Notes: generated from the sequence alone by a model not told the origin. A DNA stretch of 64,000 nucleotides from Calcarisporiella thermophila CBS 279.70 (GCF_041956535.1 NW_027192204.1:272523-336522); one strand, 5' to 3'. Counted from the stretch's first letter, positions 22,817 to 33,380 are shown. Numbers and translations: made by a program.

Positions 22817-25464
22817 TCAGTCCACTGAAAGTAATTCTTCGACCTCTTCAACTCGGCGCAAAACGATCCCGGAAATTTCGTATTCATTCAAGGGATTTTC
22901 TATGGCTTCACAAATGCGTCGGTAAGTTTCAAGGAACATGCGAATAGCATGTTGAGTAGTTTTGCGAGCAAGACGCGCATGAGCCAAACACGAAAGGCGG
23001 AAGCTAAGGTCTACACTTGCCGTGCAAAGAAAAGCATCGAGCTGGGAGAGGATGGAGGCGAGGGAGGATGAGTCTAGACCGGGAAGTTGGGAAAGAGGAG
23101 TCTAGAAAAGCAAAAAATGAGATCGGAGCATTCTATTGAAACATTCAACATATTCAACATACGTCCGCATTTTTTGTATCTAGAGCCTCAACCATGGGTG
23201 AGAGTCCGGATTGCTTTAATAATGACGCGTGCTATATTAAGGGAAGTGTAAACATGTCAAATATTTTAGGTGATAAATATATTGTCATTCACGGATTCTC
23301 TACCAGTTCATTAACCAAGAGCTCAATGTGACCATCTATTTGCGATTCAATGAATGCCGACCGTGAATTTGTAAATGGGTATAGAGTCAATACAGACTGC
23401 ACACTTTGCAAACAATTCACAATGTAGATAGCATGATCAAAGCTTGACAGACTTCCAGAGCCCATCTCGCACATCTGCAGTAGTGGATCTAGGATGCTGT
23501 CAAGCGAGGTACTAAATTCAGCGTCATCACTCTGAGCATCAATCATCGAAGAATTATGGGAGGCCATGATCTCCTTGAGTTGTAGAATAGTTTCCTTAAC
23601 AGCCGGGGGTGGAGAAAGGTTAGGTCCGGGTGCCTTTAGTAAAATTAATAGTTAGATTATGAATTATGAATTATTAAAAAAATAAAAAATAAAAACCTCG
23701 ACATTTCGAAGCATATGCGTGGCACGTGCGTTCAAAGTATTGGTGAAAACGCGGAAAGAATCCCGTGTGATCCTAGTGTACAGAAAAAGTAATAAGAAAG
23801 CATTGTTATGGCTCTTCATTTATTAAAATTAATATATACTCTTCTAATGTCTCCGAGAGCTGTGCCTCTGTTCCAAAAACGTTTCTAACGGTAATGGTAT
23901 AAAACTGGATAAGTTTTGAAATACGGTAGGCGGTGATTGCGCCCAACTCAGAAAGTAAGACTTGCTCGACCCGGTTCTATGTAAAAGTCACATGCGTTTG
24001 AGAAGAGTGCCAGATACAACTATATTTTCTTTTTATATACTTTTAGGGGGCGGCACGATGCCTCCATGATCTTGTCAAGTAGCTCGGGAATCAGATGCTC
24101 AGGATCTGCGACTGTTACAGGCGAACCATGATCAGTTATTTCCTTAGTTTCACTAAGCGTTTCTTGCAATTTTCTTGAGGATTCTGATTGGAAATATCCA
24201 GTTAAGCTTAGTGCTCAATACATAACCTGAAAATGTATTTTACTCTTTGTAGAAACTCCAAACAATCCTTCCAATACTTCTCGTTCCCCTACCAAAGACT
24301 GGTGTATCCATGCCAACATGTCGCCGATATAACGCAGAGGATCATGGGCGTGCAATTCAATTGGTCGCGGCATTCCTCCTGGTCCACCACGAGTCAGCGC
24401 ATCAATAAACGCACGGAGGATTGCATTTTTACGAATTTGAACCAGCTCGTCGAGACATGATCTATAATTGTATGAATATTTTCAATAGGGTCTAATGCGA
24501 ATTTACTTTTAAAATATAGGCGGCGTACTGGAATAAAACGGGGCGCTGTTTAAGTGCTTGCATTGCACTCCGGAGAGCAGCACTTGCCTCAAGAAAATCC
24601 CGATTCAACGAACGGCATTCTTGCTGTGTCCACCGGTAGAGTTTATCATAGGCATTTTCTTGGTATATTGACATAGATTCCATAATTTCAATGCTTTAAG
24701 TCCAATATATAAATAAGTTTATGCTATATAGGATATATGTTTAATTCCATACCCAGCCCGCTGGTTCTCTGTGATAAGCAAAGCCTGACAATCGTTGTTG
24801 ATCTGCTCCAAATGTTGCAGAGCACCGAAAAAACGAGAATCAACGACAGAGCCCGAGGATAGTATTGCAATTTCATCTTCTGAAAGGGTAAAATGAGAAA
24901 GGAAGGTATCTATTATCCTGCGGCGCGTGTCACAAGACTTTCTAATATTGTAAGCGTCGTAAGTTATTAACTGAATTAAATGTAAAAGCGAAGAAAAAGC
25001 AACCTTTCTTTTTTCAATTTATCTGTTTTCTCAAGCATACTTGACGTTTTTATACTAGCTTCGTTAAGTCTACGTTCCATTTCTGAACAACATTCCGCCA
25101 TTTCCGTCACTTCTGCCTCTAAAGAAGATAGTTGCTAAAAATAAAATACAGGAGTGTTAGGAATGGTTACTCTAAAAAGAAAGGCAAACATCCGGACCTT
25201 TATGACCAATTCAAACATTCCTAAAAAATCTCTGTTCACTTCCGTTACTCTTCGTTCGATTTGTCCGCGTAGATTCTGTCGCGTCGCCAAATCTTGCGGA
25301 CAAATCTCGGCGAGAGCCTCTAGAGCGGAGTTGATATGCTCATCGTCAAAAGATGAGGAAAGAATTTTATTTAGTTTGATAGAGAGTGGTTTACTACTAC
25401 CACCGCTACCCCCCGATCCGAGGGGAATTGAAGATGGAACTATAGTTTGAACGTCATCTTCCAT
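22817..25464 (-). CDS. COG6: Conserved oligomeric Golgi complex subunit 6
   Basis: Eleven exons: 25464-25198, 25134-25004, 24941-24753, 24693-24529, 24461-24244, 24183-24041, 23976-23840, 23772-23697, 23633-23304, 23231-23163 and 23101-22817, giving 669 aa, close to human COG6 (about 657). Conserved stretches run in order: [79 protein letters not shown] and [13 protein letters not shown] is the octameric tether that returns Golgi enzymes in retrograde vesicles; COG6 belongs to lobe B. Two donors are weak (GTCCGG after exon 1, GTACGC after exon 4). They were chosen because only they give the family spacing. The start codon is 136 bp from the divergent LSM6 gene. Confidence 0.93.
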
Positions 25465-25600
25465 CGTTTTTAATTTGTACAGAATAGAGTCGTCTAAAAG
25501 ACCTATTTTAACACGTTGAGCTGCGGAATAATTGCAAGTCACTTCATTATGCTTTGTTAGAAATTGCTTTCTCTTAAAATAAAATTTCTGAAAAATTGAA

Positions 25601-25979
25601 ATGGAGCAACAACGACAACAGCAATCAAGGACGCCAACAGATTTTCTTAATCTTGTCATCGGACGTCCCGTCCTTGTTAAATTGAACTCTGGAATTAACT
25701 ATCGAGGTAAGTTTTATTACAAATCCAAGTAATATTTAAATTTCTTTACACTGTTTATACGATGTTTAATAGGCATTTTATCCTGTTTGGATGGATACAT
25801 GAACATTGCGCTTGAACAAACCGAAGAATATGTTGATGGGCAACTGAAGAATAAGTACGGGGATTCTTTCATTCGCGGAAATAATGGTAAATTATCAATA
25901 GTTGCAGATTTTAATGATAGGACTAAATTTTTTATTTCTCAACTCAATAGTGTTGTATATAAGTCCTGATACTCGATAA
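25601..25979 (+). CDS. LSM6: U6 snRNA-associated Sm-like protein LSm6
   Basis: Exons 25601-25706, 25773-25886 and 25951-25979 give 82 aa, the normal LSm6 size. The Sm1 motif (DFLNLVIGRPVLVKLNSGIN, then YRGILSCLDGYMN) and Sm2 motif (GDSFIRGNN, then VLYIS) are nearly identical in pattern to other LSm6 proteins, including LEQTEEYVDGQLKNKYG. LSm6 is part of the Lsm1-7 ring (mRNA decapping, cytoplasm) and the Lsm2-8 ring (U6 snRNA, nucleus). The last exon is only 29 nt. A Gln-rich N terminus (MEQQRQQQS) is slightly extended. Confidence 0.96.
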
Positions 25980-26146
25980 GACATGTTGATTTGTTATCCA
26001 TAAATGGTTTTTAATGAATAATCACATTGTTTTCTATTGCTCCTCAAAATAAGTGTTACATTGAGATAATGTTTATTCATTGAAAATATAGTACTATTTA
26101 CAGTATTAAATGAAAAACAGCAAAAACAACAAAAAACTAGTATTGC

Positions 26147-27218
26147 TCAAGATGCTTGTCGCTTGCACTCAATACTACAGAACCACTTGCCCTTGGGCGG
26201 CTCTGTTAGGCCAACACAGCCATAGTGAAACCATTCACGTTCGCACTAGAGAATAGAAAATAGAAAAAATTTAATTATACAAAGTTGAAGAGGAATAAAG
26301 TATAATCCAATAGAAATTTCAATTACTTGATCATTATCACAAGCAACCATGTCGCCAAATGACACTTGATTACAGTAACAATAGAGTGGTTCATTTGGAT
26401 CAATATCCATTTCAGACATAGACACTACCCCACCTCCTCCACCTCTCTTACGAGGTGAGTTGACAACCGATGGACTTCCTCCTCGTTTATCTATTCAAAG
26501 AAAAATATACAGATGAACGAAAAAAAAATAGGTTAATATCACAATGAATTAACGAATGCATACTAATTCGTGTAGATGAAGTAGCAGGCGTGGCCGCTAT
26601 TTCAGTAAGCGAAAATATTGAGGAATGAAAATTAAAAAGAAATAGCATGATTTTATACCTCTAGCCTCTTTTGGATCATAATCAAGACTATAGCCATGTT
26701 TTGTTATCTGCTCATCGATACGTTCAATATGTCGAGAGACCTAATTTCAAAAGTTTAAAATTACAGGTAAAATACATTGATAAAATCAGAAATACTTACA
26801 ATATCATACACCTTATTTGCTAGCTCTATTTTTTGATCTTGCTTTCGCATTGCTTCTCGATATTCTTTCTGCAAATTCACAAAATGAGTAGAAGTAATCT
26901 TTAAAAAGAATATTCAGATATTCACCTCAAGATCTAATTGTGTGGCAATCTGTTGTTGTGAGTCAACATCCCCGATTTTTTTTACCTGCTTGTAGTAGTC
27001 TTTACAGAGCTGTTTATATCTATCATGGATATCTGTAATTATAGTACCAGTAACATTAGATACACAAGATCTCAAGAGCTAGAATTGATCATCTCACCAT
27101 GAAACTCTTGATCCATATGACGCAATTCCAGCATGTTTTGCTGAATCTCATCGGGTAAATTTTCCATAGATTCGAGCCATTCTTCAAAAAGCTCTCCGAT
27201 TGTCACTGCGGCCGTCAT
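26147..27218 (-). CDS. ING-family PHD-finger protein (Yng2/Png type)
   Basis: Exons 27218-27098, 27032-26926, 26868-26800, 26740-26659, 26596-26564, 26490-26327 and 26245-26147 give 224 aa. The N-terminal 110 residues are the ING coiled-coil dimer region ([33 protein letters not shown]). A short basic linker (KRGGSP...PRKRGGGGG) precedes a PHD finger with all eight ligands in C4HC3 spacing: [19 protein letters not shown], then H-x-C in WFHYGCVGL, then WFCSIEC. ING PHD fingers read H3K4me3 and recruit histone acetyltransferase (NuA4/NuA3) or deacetylase complexes. Which complex this paralogue joins cannot be decided here. The start lies 268 bp from the divergent UNG gene. Confidence 0.93.
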
Positions 27219-27486
27219 TTTTCTTTTGAATCGATTAACTGGAGAAATCAAAAATACTAATGATTTACAATATAATGAAATGAGAGATTTCTGTATTCTG
27301 AAATGTATCTGATGGATATACAATGCCGCAGCTTTAATCTTTTTTTCGTGTTTCCATTTTTATTTTCCGTTTTATTTTTTTTAGTCTTCGAACGCGTCGA
27401 GAAGGTCTGCATCTTTCAAAATAATCAGGACAAAATTTCTCTCGCCTTGTTTTTACGCCCGTTGCCCTCGTTATAAATTCTCACTT

Positions 27487-28924
27487 ATGCTCAGTCAAAG
27501 CCTGGCCAATTCTTCCGGTAAAGGCGCTGGGGATATCGGGGGCGAGAAGCGCAAAATTGAGGAAGCTGAGACGACCGCAAAAAAGCCAAAAACCTCAGGA
27601 AGTAGTGTGCAGTCGCTAATGACTGCCTGGGCAAAACCGAAACCTTCTTCAACCACAGTAGAGGCGAATAATTCTACCTCAGATTCTGAAAATCGAAATG
27701 GCGCCGAAGCAATTAAAGTGGATATTTTCAAGGGCGTCACAGATCCAGAAGCAAAAGAACTCCTGAAACTCGAGTCTGAAACCATGGACAAGGATTGGTT
27801 GCGCGCATTGAAGCCAGAGTTTGGGAAGAAATATTTTCTCGACGTAATTGGATATTTCAACGTGTTTTTCTTTGAAGATTCCTAACTCTTCATACTCACA
27901 GCTCAAAAAGTTCTTACTTGCTGAGAAAAAAAGCGGCAAAAAAATATTTCCTCCAGGTGATTGGTTTTTCCGACTTGCTATGCTAATTTTCACTTATCTC
28001 TTGTTGTTTATAAGAACATCTTATATACAGTTGGTCACGTTATACGCCATTTTCTCAAGTCAAAGTCGTTATAATTGGACAAGGTATATTCAAATTCTAT
28101 ATTTCCTATACGTGTTCTATAATTGTGCTTCGTTTACTCTTCTTGTAAAGATCCGTATCATAATGATGGACAGGCCCATGGTAGGACCCAATAATTCTTG
28201 GATATTTTAACTAGAGCGTCATTTTATCTATTTTGAAAAAAAAACAGGATTATGTTTCTCGGTCCCCATGGGTGTTACCCCCCCACCATCACTTGTCAAC
28301 ATTTATCAGGCAATAAAAAAGGATATACCTGAATTTCAAGCTCCGAAGCACGGGTATGGTATAACAGACAAGTAATGAAAACCTAGACTAAATAGCTCTG
28401 ATATACATTCTAGATATTTGGCAAGTTGGGCGAAGCAAGGCGTACTTCTCCTCAATGCTTCACTCACTGTTCGAGCACATGAACCTTCAAGCCACAGCGG
28501 AAAAGGCTGGGAGACATTTACAGGTGAGGATTTGACATATAATAAGAGCTCTTTAGTAGAGAGAAGAATTAGTTTCGCTAAAATTTTTTGCTTATATCAA
28601 AGACGCCGTTATCCAATATCTCAATGACAAAAAAAGTGGAGTTGTGTTCTTACTCTGGGGTTCCCATGCGCAGAAAAAAGGGAAAAGTATTAATACTAAG
28701 GTAGCTATCGCCATTATACTTTTACCATCAATTGCTTCACCCTCTAAACACCTCTGCAGAAACACCTTGTATTGAAATCGGTCCACCCCTCACCTCTTTC
28801 TGCCCACCGTGGGTTTCTCGATTGCGGTCATTTCGCAAAGACAAACGAATATCTACGGAGTAGGGGGTGCAAAGGAATCGATTGGGGCAGTGTAATGAAA
28901 GAAGATGGAAGAACCAGGGTATAA
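27487..28924 (+). CDS. UNG1: Uracil-DNA glycosylase, family 1
   Basis: Eight exons: 27487-27843, 27902-27956, 28015-28083, 28151-28180, 28248-28353, 28414-28523, 28603-28700 and 28760-28924, giving 329 aa. Motifs are complete: [18 protein letters not shown] with the catalytic Asp near 161, [24 protein letters not shown], and [11 protein letters not shown] with the catalytic His near 284. UNG excises uracil from DNA to start base excision repair. The first about 110 residues are a disordered leader with a basic cluster (KRK...KKPK) likely to act as a nuclear signal, and a weak PIP-like QSLMTAW. A mitochondrial isoform is possible but no clear presequence is seen. The C-terminal eleven residues after WGSV are species-specific. 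Exon 4 is only 30 nt. Confidence 0.96.
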
Positions 28925-29500
28925 TATCTTGCGAATATTTGAACAACTTTATGGCATTTTTTATCTCAATAAACAGACAATGATATGCTATTTATTGTGG
29001 TTCCTATTAAGCTTGTAGTCTGCAAGTGTAAAATTAGTGTTTCATAGTATCATCAGCGCAAACAAGGTAATATCCTTCGTTTTGGATGCATGTATTTGCG
29101 CGTCTTTACTATGATTATATTAACTTTACATTTAAAATTATAATCCCTTACAACAAAATTATAAAATAATAAGTACTTTTAAATTAATAGATAGTCATGG
29201 AAAATCATCCTTAATACACTATTTTCAATAAATTTCTTCACTTGAGATAAAATAGCTTATAGTCTAATCTAACCGTTGCAGTTGCTTATCAGGAAATTTT
29301 AGTACGTGTGGCGATGAGATTTAAAAAAAAATATTTATTCTTTTCCTTAAAAATATATTGTACAAGAAAAGGAAGCTTTCAAACATGTTTATTAAAGTAC
29401 ATGAAATCTTAGGATAAATTTTGAAAAGATCCAAGCTTGGAATAAATTTTCAAAAGCATTCTTTTTCTGGAATCTTACTCCAAAAAAATACATTTCTTCG
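28925..29500. other. AT-rich flank of repeat island
   Basis: No gene is seen. From about 29335 to 29460 the sequence partly resembles 30775-30950 (AAACATGTTTATTAAAGTAC against GAACAAGCTTATTAAGTAC; both contain GCTTGGAA), so this part is probably a decayed copy of the same repeat family. The first 400 bases are unassigned. Confidence 0.5.
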
Positions 29501-29628
29501 TTGACTCGTGGGCCCTAAGGAATTCTAAGGATCCTGCAGACATAACTGTCCACTGTTTGCCATAGCTGATTAAAGGCCGGGTATTCCAGGTAAGGATATG
29601 CAATGGTTTCCACAGCGTTGGCTGTGCT
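29501..29628 (-). mobile_element. Degenerate second copy of LINE zinc-binding region
   Basis: This stretch aligns by eye with 30319-30447: both share GACTCGTGGG/GATTCGTGGG, TTGCCATAGCTGATT, GGCCGGG(T/C)ATTCCAG and GGTTTCCAC/AGTTTCCAC in the same order and spacing. The coding frame is broken here. It is an older relic of the element whose better-preserved fragment lies at 30012-30674. Confidence 0.7.
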
Positions 29629-29900
29629 GGAATAAAAAAAAAACTTTTTTTTTTGTTAGGAGAATCTCTATTAAAAAGTGTCCTTTTTCATTCTTAATAA
29701 AGAAAATTGATAGATATCAGAAAACAAGAAGTACATATAAGAAATGGTAGAGAGTGTGCATACCTTACCTATCTGGAATAAAAAAAATTTTTTTTTGTTA
29801 GGAGAATCTTTATTAAAAAGTATCTTTTTGTTAATAAAGTGACTTGGTAGTCATCAGTAACAAGAAATATATATAAGGAATGGTAGAGAGGGTGAATACC
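29627..29900. repeat. Tandem direct duplication of about 130-140 bp
   Basis: Unit 1 (29627-29764) and unit 2 (29773-29900) share CTGGAATAAAAAAA, a T-run, GTTAGGAGAATCT, TTATTAAAAAGT, AACAAGAA and ATGGTAGAGAG in the same order. The second unit has small deletions. They are adjacent and in the same orientation, downstream of the degenerate LINE copy, so they look like duplicated element tail or flank. Confidence 0.75.
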
Positions 29901-30011
29901 ATCCTATTTTTCAAGCAAGGAGGTATACGAGAGAGGAAAGTAAAAAAAAAATAAAATAAAATAAAAATTTGGAATACGGGTGGTAGAGTATTCGGCAAGG
30001 TCGTATTGGAG

Positions 30012-30674
30012 CTAAGTATTTTGGTTGAAGGATATTTCGTCTCTTTGAATTTGTATCCAACTTTCCTTACACCAAAGCTCTTGGAAACCTTCTTTCTTAT
30101 CCTTTATGGACGCTGACCACCATTTGGGTCTCACGATTTTTTGCATTTCGTGACCTAGCTGTTCAGCGAGCGCTATTTCGCTTGGTTGGGCGTTATCCAT
30201 TATTATCGATAATCTTGATCGATAAATGATCCAGATTGCTGCATCATGGACCGTTGACACTACTCCCCGTTGGTAGCCCATGTGTTTGTAGTCTGTTCCA
30301 AATAGTCTGTCTTCCTTGGTTGATTCGTGGGTTTTCACTCCAAGAATGCAGCAGAGGTAACTGTCTGCTGCTTGCCATAGCTGATTTATGGCCGGGCATT
30401 CCAGATAAGCATGAATAATAGTTTCCACTGCGCTGGTTGTGTACCGCCAGCAAATATTTGGTTCTCCTGTCCACTTACTAGTGATGGTATCTGTCACCGA
30501 TCTGTTTTTCAAGAGTCTCCATCTTAGTGCCCAATGATTGGGTTCACTTGACCGCTTTTTCCAGTACATCCAAGCTATCTCCCATCTGATGGAGTCGCTT
30601 GAGGTCTCTTTCCATTCCGGAATGATATTCTCCTCTTTGCTTGTCTTGTAGAGCCTCCTAATTTTTGTACGAAT
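30012..30674 (-). mobile_element. Non-LTR retrotransposon (LINE) C-terminal fragment with RT zinc-binding region
   Basis: An open frame on the minus strand encodes about 220 residues whose pattern fits the zinc-binding domain that follows reverse transcriptase in LINE elements: RWRLLKNR, NICWRYT, ETIIHAYLECPAINQLW. A stop codon closes the frame upstream at about 30674, and no RT catalytic (YxDD) or endonuclease region lies in the window, so this is a 5'-truncated remnant, typical of incomplete LINE insertion. It carries no promoter evidence. Fungal protein-coding origin was considered; the Cys/His spacing favours the mobile-element reading. Confidence 0.75.
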
Positions 30675-30744
30675 GTTTTAGATCTTTGTGCCAGCTAGCA
30701 CACATTTACCCAGCGGGAACGTGCATGGTCCTTCAATCTGTGGT

Positions 30745-30763
30745 ATGCCCTGTAGCAGGGCAT
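30745..30763. repeat. Perfect 8-bp inverted repeat (hairpin)
   Basis: ATGCCCTG and CAGGGCAT flank a 3-nt TAG loop. The hairpin lies 5' of the LINE fragment (minus-strand sense) and is followed by GTAGGAATAAATATTTTTTTT. It may be a conserved structural part of the repeat family or a 3'-end stem of a second element. Function is unknown. Confidence 0.6.
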
Positions 30764-31102
30764 GTAGGAATAAATATTTTTTTTTTCCTCTAAGGACGCG
30801 GGAACTTGCGTCCTGTGGTTTATTTAATATATATTACAAATCTGAGATGTGCTTTCGAACAAGCTTATTAAGTACTAGAAAAACATGGGATATAATTTAA
30901 AGAGTTCCGTGCTTGGAAATATCAGATTAGGTGTTCTTTGTTTCCTCGAAATCGAAGGCTTCTTGGCTGTCATCGATCCGGATTAGCGAGCTCTTTCCCC
31001 ATTTTTGCTTGAACCCTTCTTCGTCTTTTTTTTTAGATAGCTTCAATCCCGTTTTTTTTTTGATCCCTCATTGATTATATCCATCACGGCACATAACATT
31101 TC

Positions 31103-31424
31103 TGTTACGGGGGATTAGAGATTTCGTGGAGAAATATACGGAATAGTTAAAATAGGAGAATGATGAGGGACAATAAGTAAATGTGTATGGGTTTATATAA
31201 GTCAAAAAAAAAAGATTATACGTAAAAATAAGAAAAATAACGAAATCGAAAAGATATTAAGAATGTCGAAACCATTGTTGTACGTGTCGTGAAATTACGC
31301 TATATTCGTCATGATACCCGTGAATATTGCACTTGCACACTACGCTACACTCGTACTACGCTCTCAAATACCTTGTGACTGTCAAAGTGTCTTGCTCGTA
31401 TCAAAAACCGATTTTCTCGTAACA
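31103..31424. mobile_element. LTR-like unit A, 322 bp
   Basis: The unit begins TGTTACGGGG and ends CTCGTAACA, giving a perfect 7-bp terminal inverted repeat (TGTTACG/CGTAACA). It is flanked on both sides by TTTC (31099-31102 and 31425-31428), consistent with a 4-bp target duplication. It contains GGGTTTATATAAG, a TATA-like block. No protein frame is present. Size, TG...CA ends and flanking duplication fit a solo LTR. The bases just before it (ATAACA) look like the end of a further unit. Confidence 0.65.
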
Positions 31425-31428
31425 TTTC

Positions 31429-31852
31429 TGTTACGTGGGTTTTGGGGTTTATCGTGAATATTGGTACGTAAAGAAAACAAATGAAAGATTTTCTTAAAAA
31501 AGAAAAAAAAAATAAGACAATAAATTTCAAGACTATTACTCAATATAAAAAAACTAATCCGCCTCCCCGTTCACTCACGCTTGAATCGCTTCTTATATAA
31601 CAAAATTAAACTAAATAGAACGAACCGATTAAACAAACTGGTTAAACGAACTGAATAGACAAACTGGTTAAACAACTAGTTTAACAAAACAGAACAAACT
31701 TGAATAAAATTTTCAAAGCGCTAGTAATTTGCCGAAAGGTTATAAAGGTAACAAAAACTAATTGTGCATAAAGTTAAAGAAGAAAAGAAGTTTTTTTTTT
31801 GGCTTGTAGTGGCGCAGTTATGACTGTACAAAATACCGATATTCCCGTAACA
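31429..31852. mobile_element. LTR-like unit B, 424 bp
   Basis: Starts TGTTACGTGG and ends TTCCCGTAACA, with the same 7-bp inverted ends as unit A. It also shares the pre-terminal pattern TGACTGT...CAAAA..CCGAT with A, so A and B belong to one family. Flanks differ (TTTC left, ATTT right). There is no coding capacity. Confidence 0.6.
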
Positions 31853-31856
31853 ATTT

Positions 31857-32099
31857 TGTTAGAATCTGCGTAGTACATGCGAGGATAGTTAAGATAATTA
31901 CTGGTTTATTAAACAAGAATACTATCTGGAACTTAGAATGTCTCCCTTTACTATAGTGGGAGTTCTGTTCAATATATACTAAAAGAATTACATTACAACG
32001 ATTACTTTATAATGCTCCGATAATGCTCCGAAATAGCAGGGCTTGAGGGATTACGTGGCTTGGTTGTCCTACTGCAGATATCTCGATACGATTCCAACA
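31857..32099. mobile_element. LTR-like unit C, 243 bp
   Basis: Starts TGTTAGAATC and ends GATTCCAACA. The ends are inverted repeats with one mismatch over 10 bp. Both flanks are ATTT (31853-31856 and 32100-32103), fitting a target duplication. It contains ACTGGTTTATTAAACAAGAA, resembling ATAGGTTTATTCAAGAACAA of unit D, so C and D may be related. The family differs from A/B. Confidence 0.6.
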
Positions 32100-32103
32100 A
32101 TTT

Positions 32104-32351
32104 TGTCATAAACTAGAGCGATATAACTAGGGGATACTCGTGGAACATAGGTAAAACTATAGGTTTATTCAAGAACAAGGTGTGTATGTTGGAAGTTCTC
32201 ATTAGAGTGTTCCTTTTATACTATAAGATATAATAACTATATAACCTGTTAACTAATAAAGCTAATGAATACTGGTTTATAACTAGTTCCTAATTAATGT
32301 CGGAGCTTGAATATCGTTGGGATAGCTTGATATGTGACTCGAGTTATGACA
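32104..32351. mobile_element. LTR-like unit D, 248 bp
   Basis: Starts TGTCATAAAC and ends GAGTTATGACA, with an 8-bp perfect terminal inverted repeat (TGTCATAA/TTATGACA). The left flank is ATTT and the right flank ATTTTT, sharing ATTT. There is no coding frame. It is probably a solo LTR. Confidence 0.6.
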
Positions 32352-32503
32352 ATTTTTTGTTACGGGCGAAAGGAGGTTTGTGTGGAGGGGTGTCCGGATC
32401 TTGATAAAAATAAAGAATTTATCTTTATAATTCAGGGAATTGGTGAGGACAACAAGACAAAATAGATGGGTTTAAATAGGGATGGGAAATCAAGAAAATG
32501 ACT

Positions 32504-32974
32504 NNNNNNNNNNNNNNNNNNNNNNNNNNNNNNNNNNNNNNNNNNNNNNNNNNNNNNNNNNNNNNNNNNNNNNNNNNNNNNNNNNNNNNNNNNNNNNNNN
32601 NNNNNNNNNNNNNNNNNNNNNNNNNNNNNNNNNNNNNNNNNNNNNNNNNNNNNNNNNNNNNNNNNNNNNNNNNNNNNNNNNNNNNNNNNNNNNNNNNNNN
32701 NNNNNNNNNNNNNNNNNNNNNNNNNNNNNNNNNNNNNNNNNNNNNNNNNNNNNNNNNNNNNNNNNNNNNNNNNNNNNNNNNNNNNNNNNNNNNNNNNNNN
32801 NNNNNNNNNNNNNNNNNNNNNNNNNNNNNNNNNNNNNNNNNNNNNNNNNNNNNNNNNNNNNNNNNNNNNNNNNNNNNNNNNNNNNNNNNNNNNNNNNNNN
32901 NNNNNNNNNNNNNNNNNNNNNNNNNNNNNNNNNNNNNNNNNNNNNNNNNNNNNNNNNNNNNNNNNNNNNNNNNN
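32504..32974. other. Assembly gap (N run)
   Basis: 471 consecutive undetermined bases inside the repeat array. Open frames drawn across it are artefacts. Confidence 0.99.
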
Positions 32975-33146
32975 GTCCTTGATCGATAGACTTTCAATCG
33001 ATATGCGTGTATCGTAGTTGTCGTGAATAGCATGTACGTGAAACCGATGTAATCTTTTGTACTTATCGTAAGGGCAATCTTATCAATAATCAAGACTCAG
33101 CTTCTGATCAAGTGGATAGCAGTCACAAACTAAGAGTAAGTGCTGA

Positions 33147-33221
33147 TGGGGGAAGTGGGATTCGAACCCACGCCGTTCTCGTCGGCATCCCAGGGATAGT
33201 CCACTACACTAACCCTCCCCC
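33147..33221 (-). tRNA. tRNA-like sequence, isotype unresolved, possibly defective
   Basis: Read on the minus strand, a 7-bp acceptor stem (GGGGGAG against TTCCCCC, one G-T pair), a D-arm/A-box (TTAGTGTAGTGGACTATCC) and a perfect T arm/B-box (GTGGG TTCGAAT CCCAC) are present, 75 nt in total. The anticodon region does not fold normally. The best stem there is GCCG/CGGC around ACGAGAA, with C instead of U at the position before the putative anticodon and no variable loop left. Reading GCC, GGG or GAG as the anticodon each breaks the stem. It may be a tRNA pseudogene, a tRNA-derived repeat, or a diverged tRNA. Confidence 0.5.
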
Positions 33222-33307
33222 ATCTCACCTCCCGAGTATCTAAGTGACTGCTTATGTGACTTTCCGTACCAAAAGCCAATATCCTCGTAACATTTTTAAG
33301 AGTTCGA

Positions 33308-33380
33308 GTTTTCGTGGTGTAGTTGGTTATCACGTCTGTCTAACACACAGACGGTCTCCGGTTCGAATCCGGACGAAAAC
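33308..33380 (+). tRNA. tRNA-Val (anticodon AAC)
   Basis: 73 nt with a full cloverleaf: acceptor GTTTTCG/CGAAAAC, D arm GTG...CAC, anticodon arm TCTGT CTAACAC ACAGA (anticodon AAC), T arm TCCGG TTCGAAT CCGGA. A-box and B-box promoters are intact and an eight-T Pol III terminator follows at about 33383. There is no intron. It lies 15 bp downstream of the LTR-like stack. Confidence 0.95.

Larger units (their letters stand above)
32358..33292. mobile_element. LTR-like unit E, interrupted by assembly gap
   Basis: Starts TGTTACGGGCG, like unit A, and contains ATGGGTTTAAATAGGG comparable to A's TATA-like block. A right end matching units A/B (CCGTACCAAAAGCC...CTCGTAACA) lies at 33292. A 471-base N run (32504-32974) and a tRNA-like sequence lie between, so this may be one element, two LTRs with lost internal sequence, or two unrelated ends. 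Flanks are ATTTTT (left) and TTTTT (right). The right end is 15 bp from tRNA-Val. Confidence 0.45.

Noticed and set aside
32425-33093. Long open frames spanning the N run (both strands)
   Set aside because: They exist only because N bases are read as open; no real codons support them.
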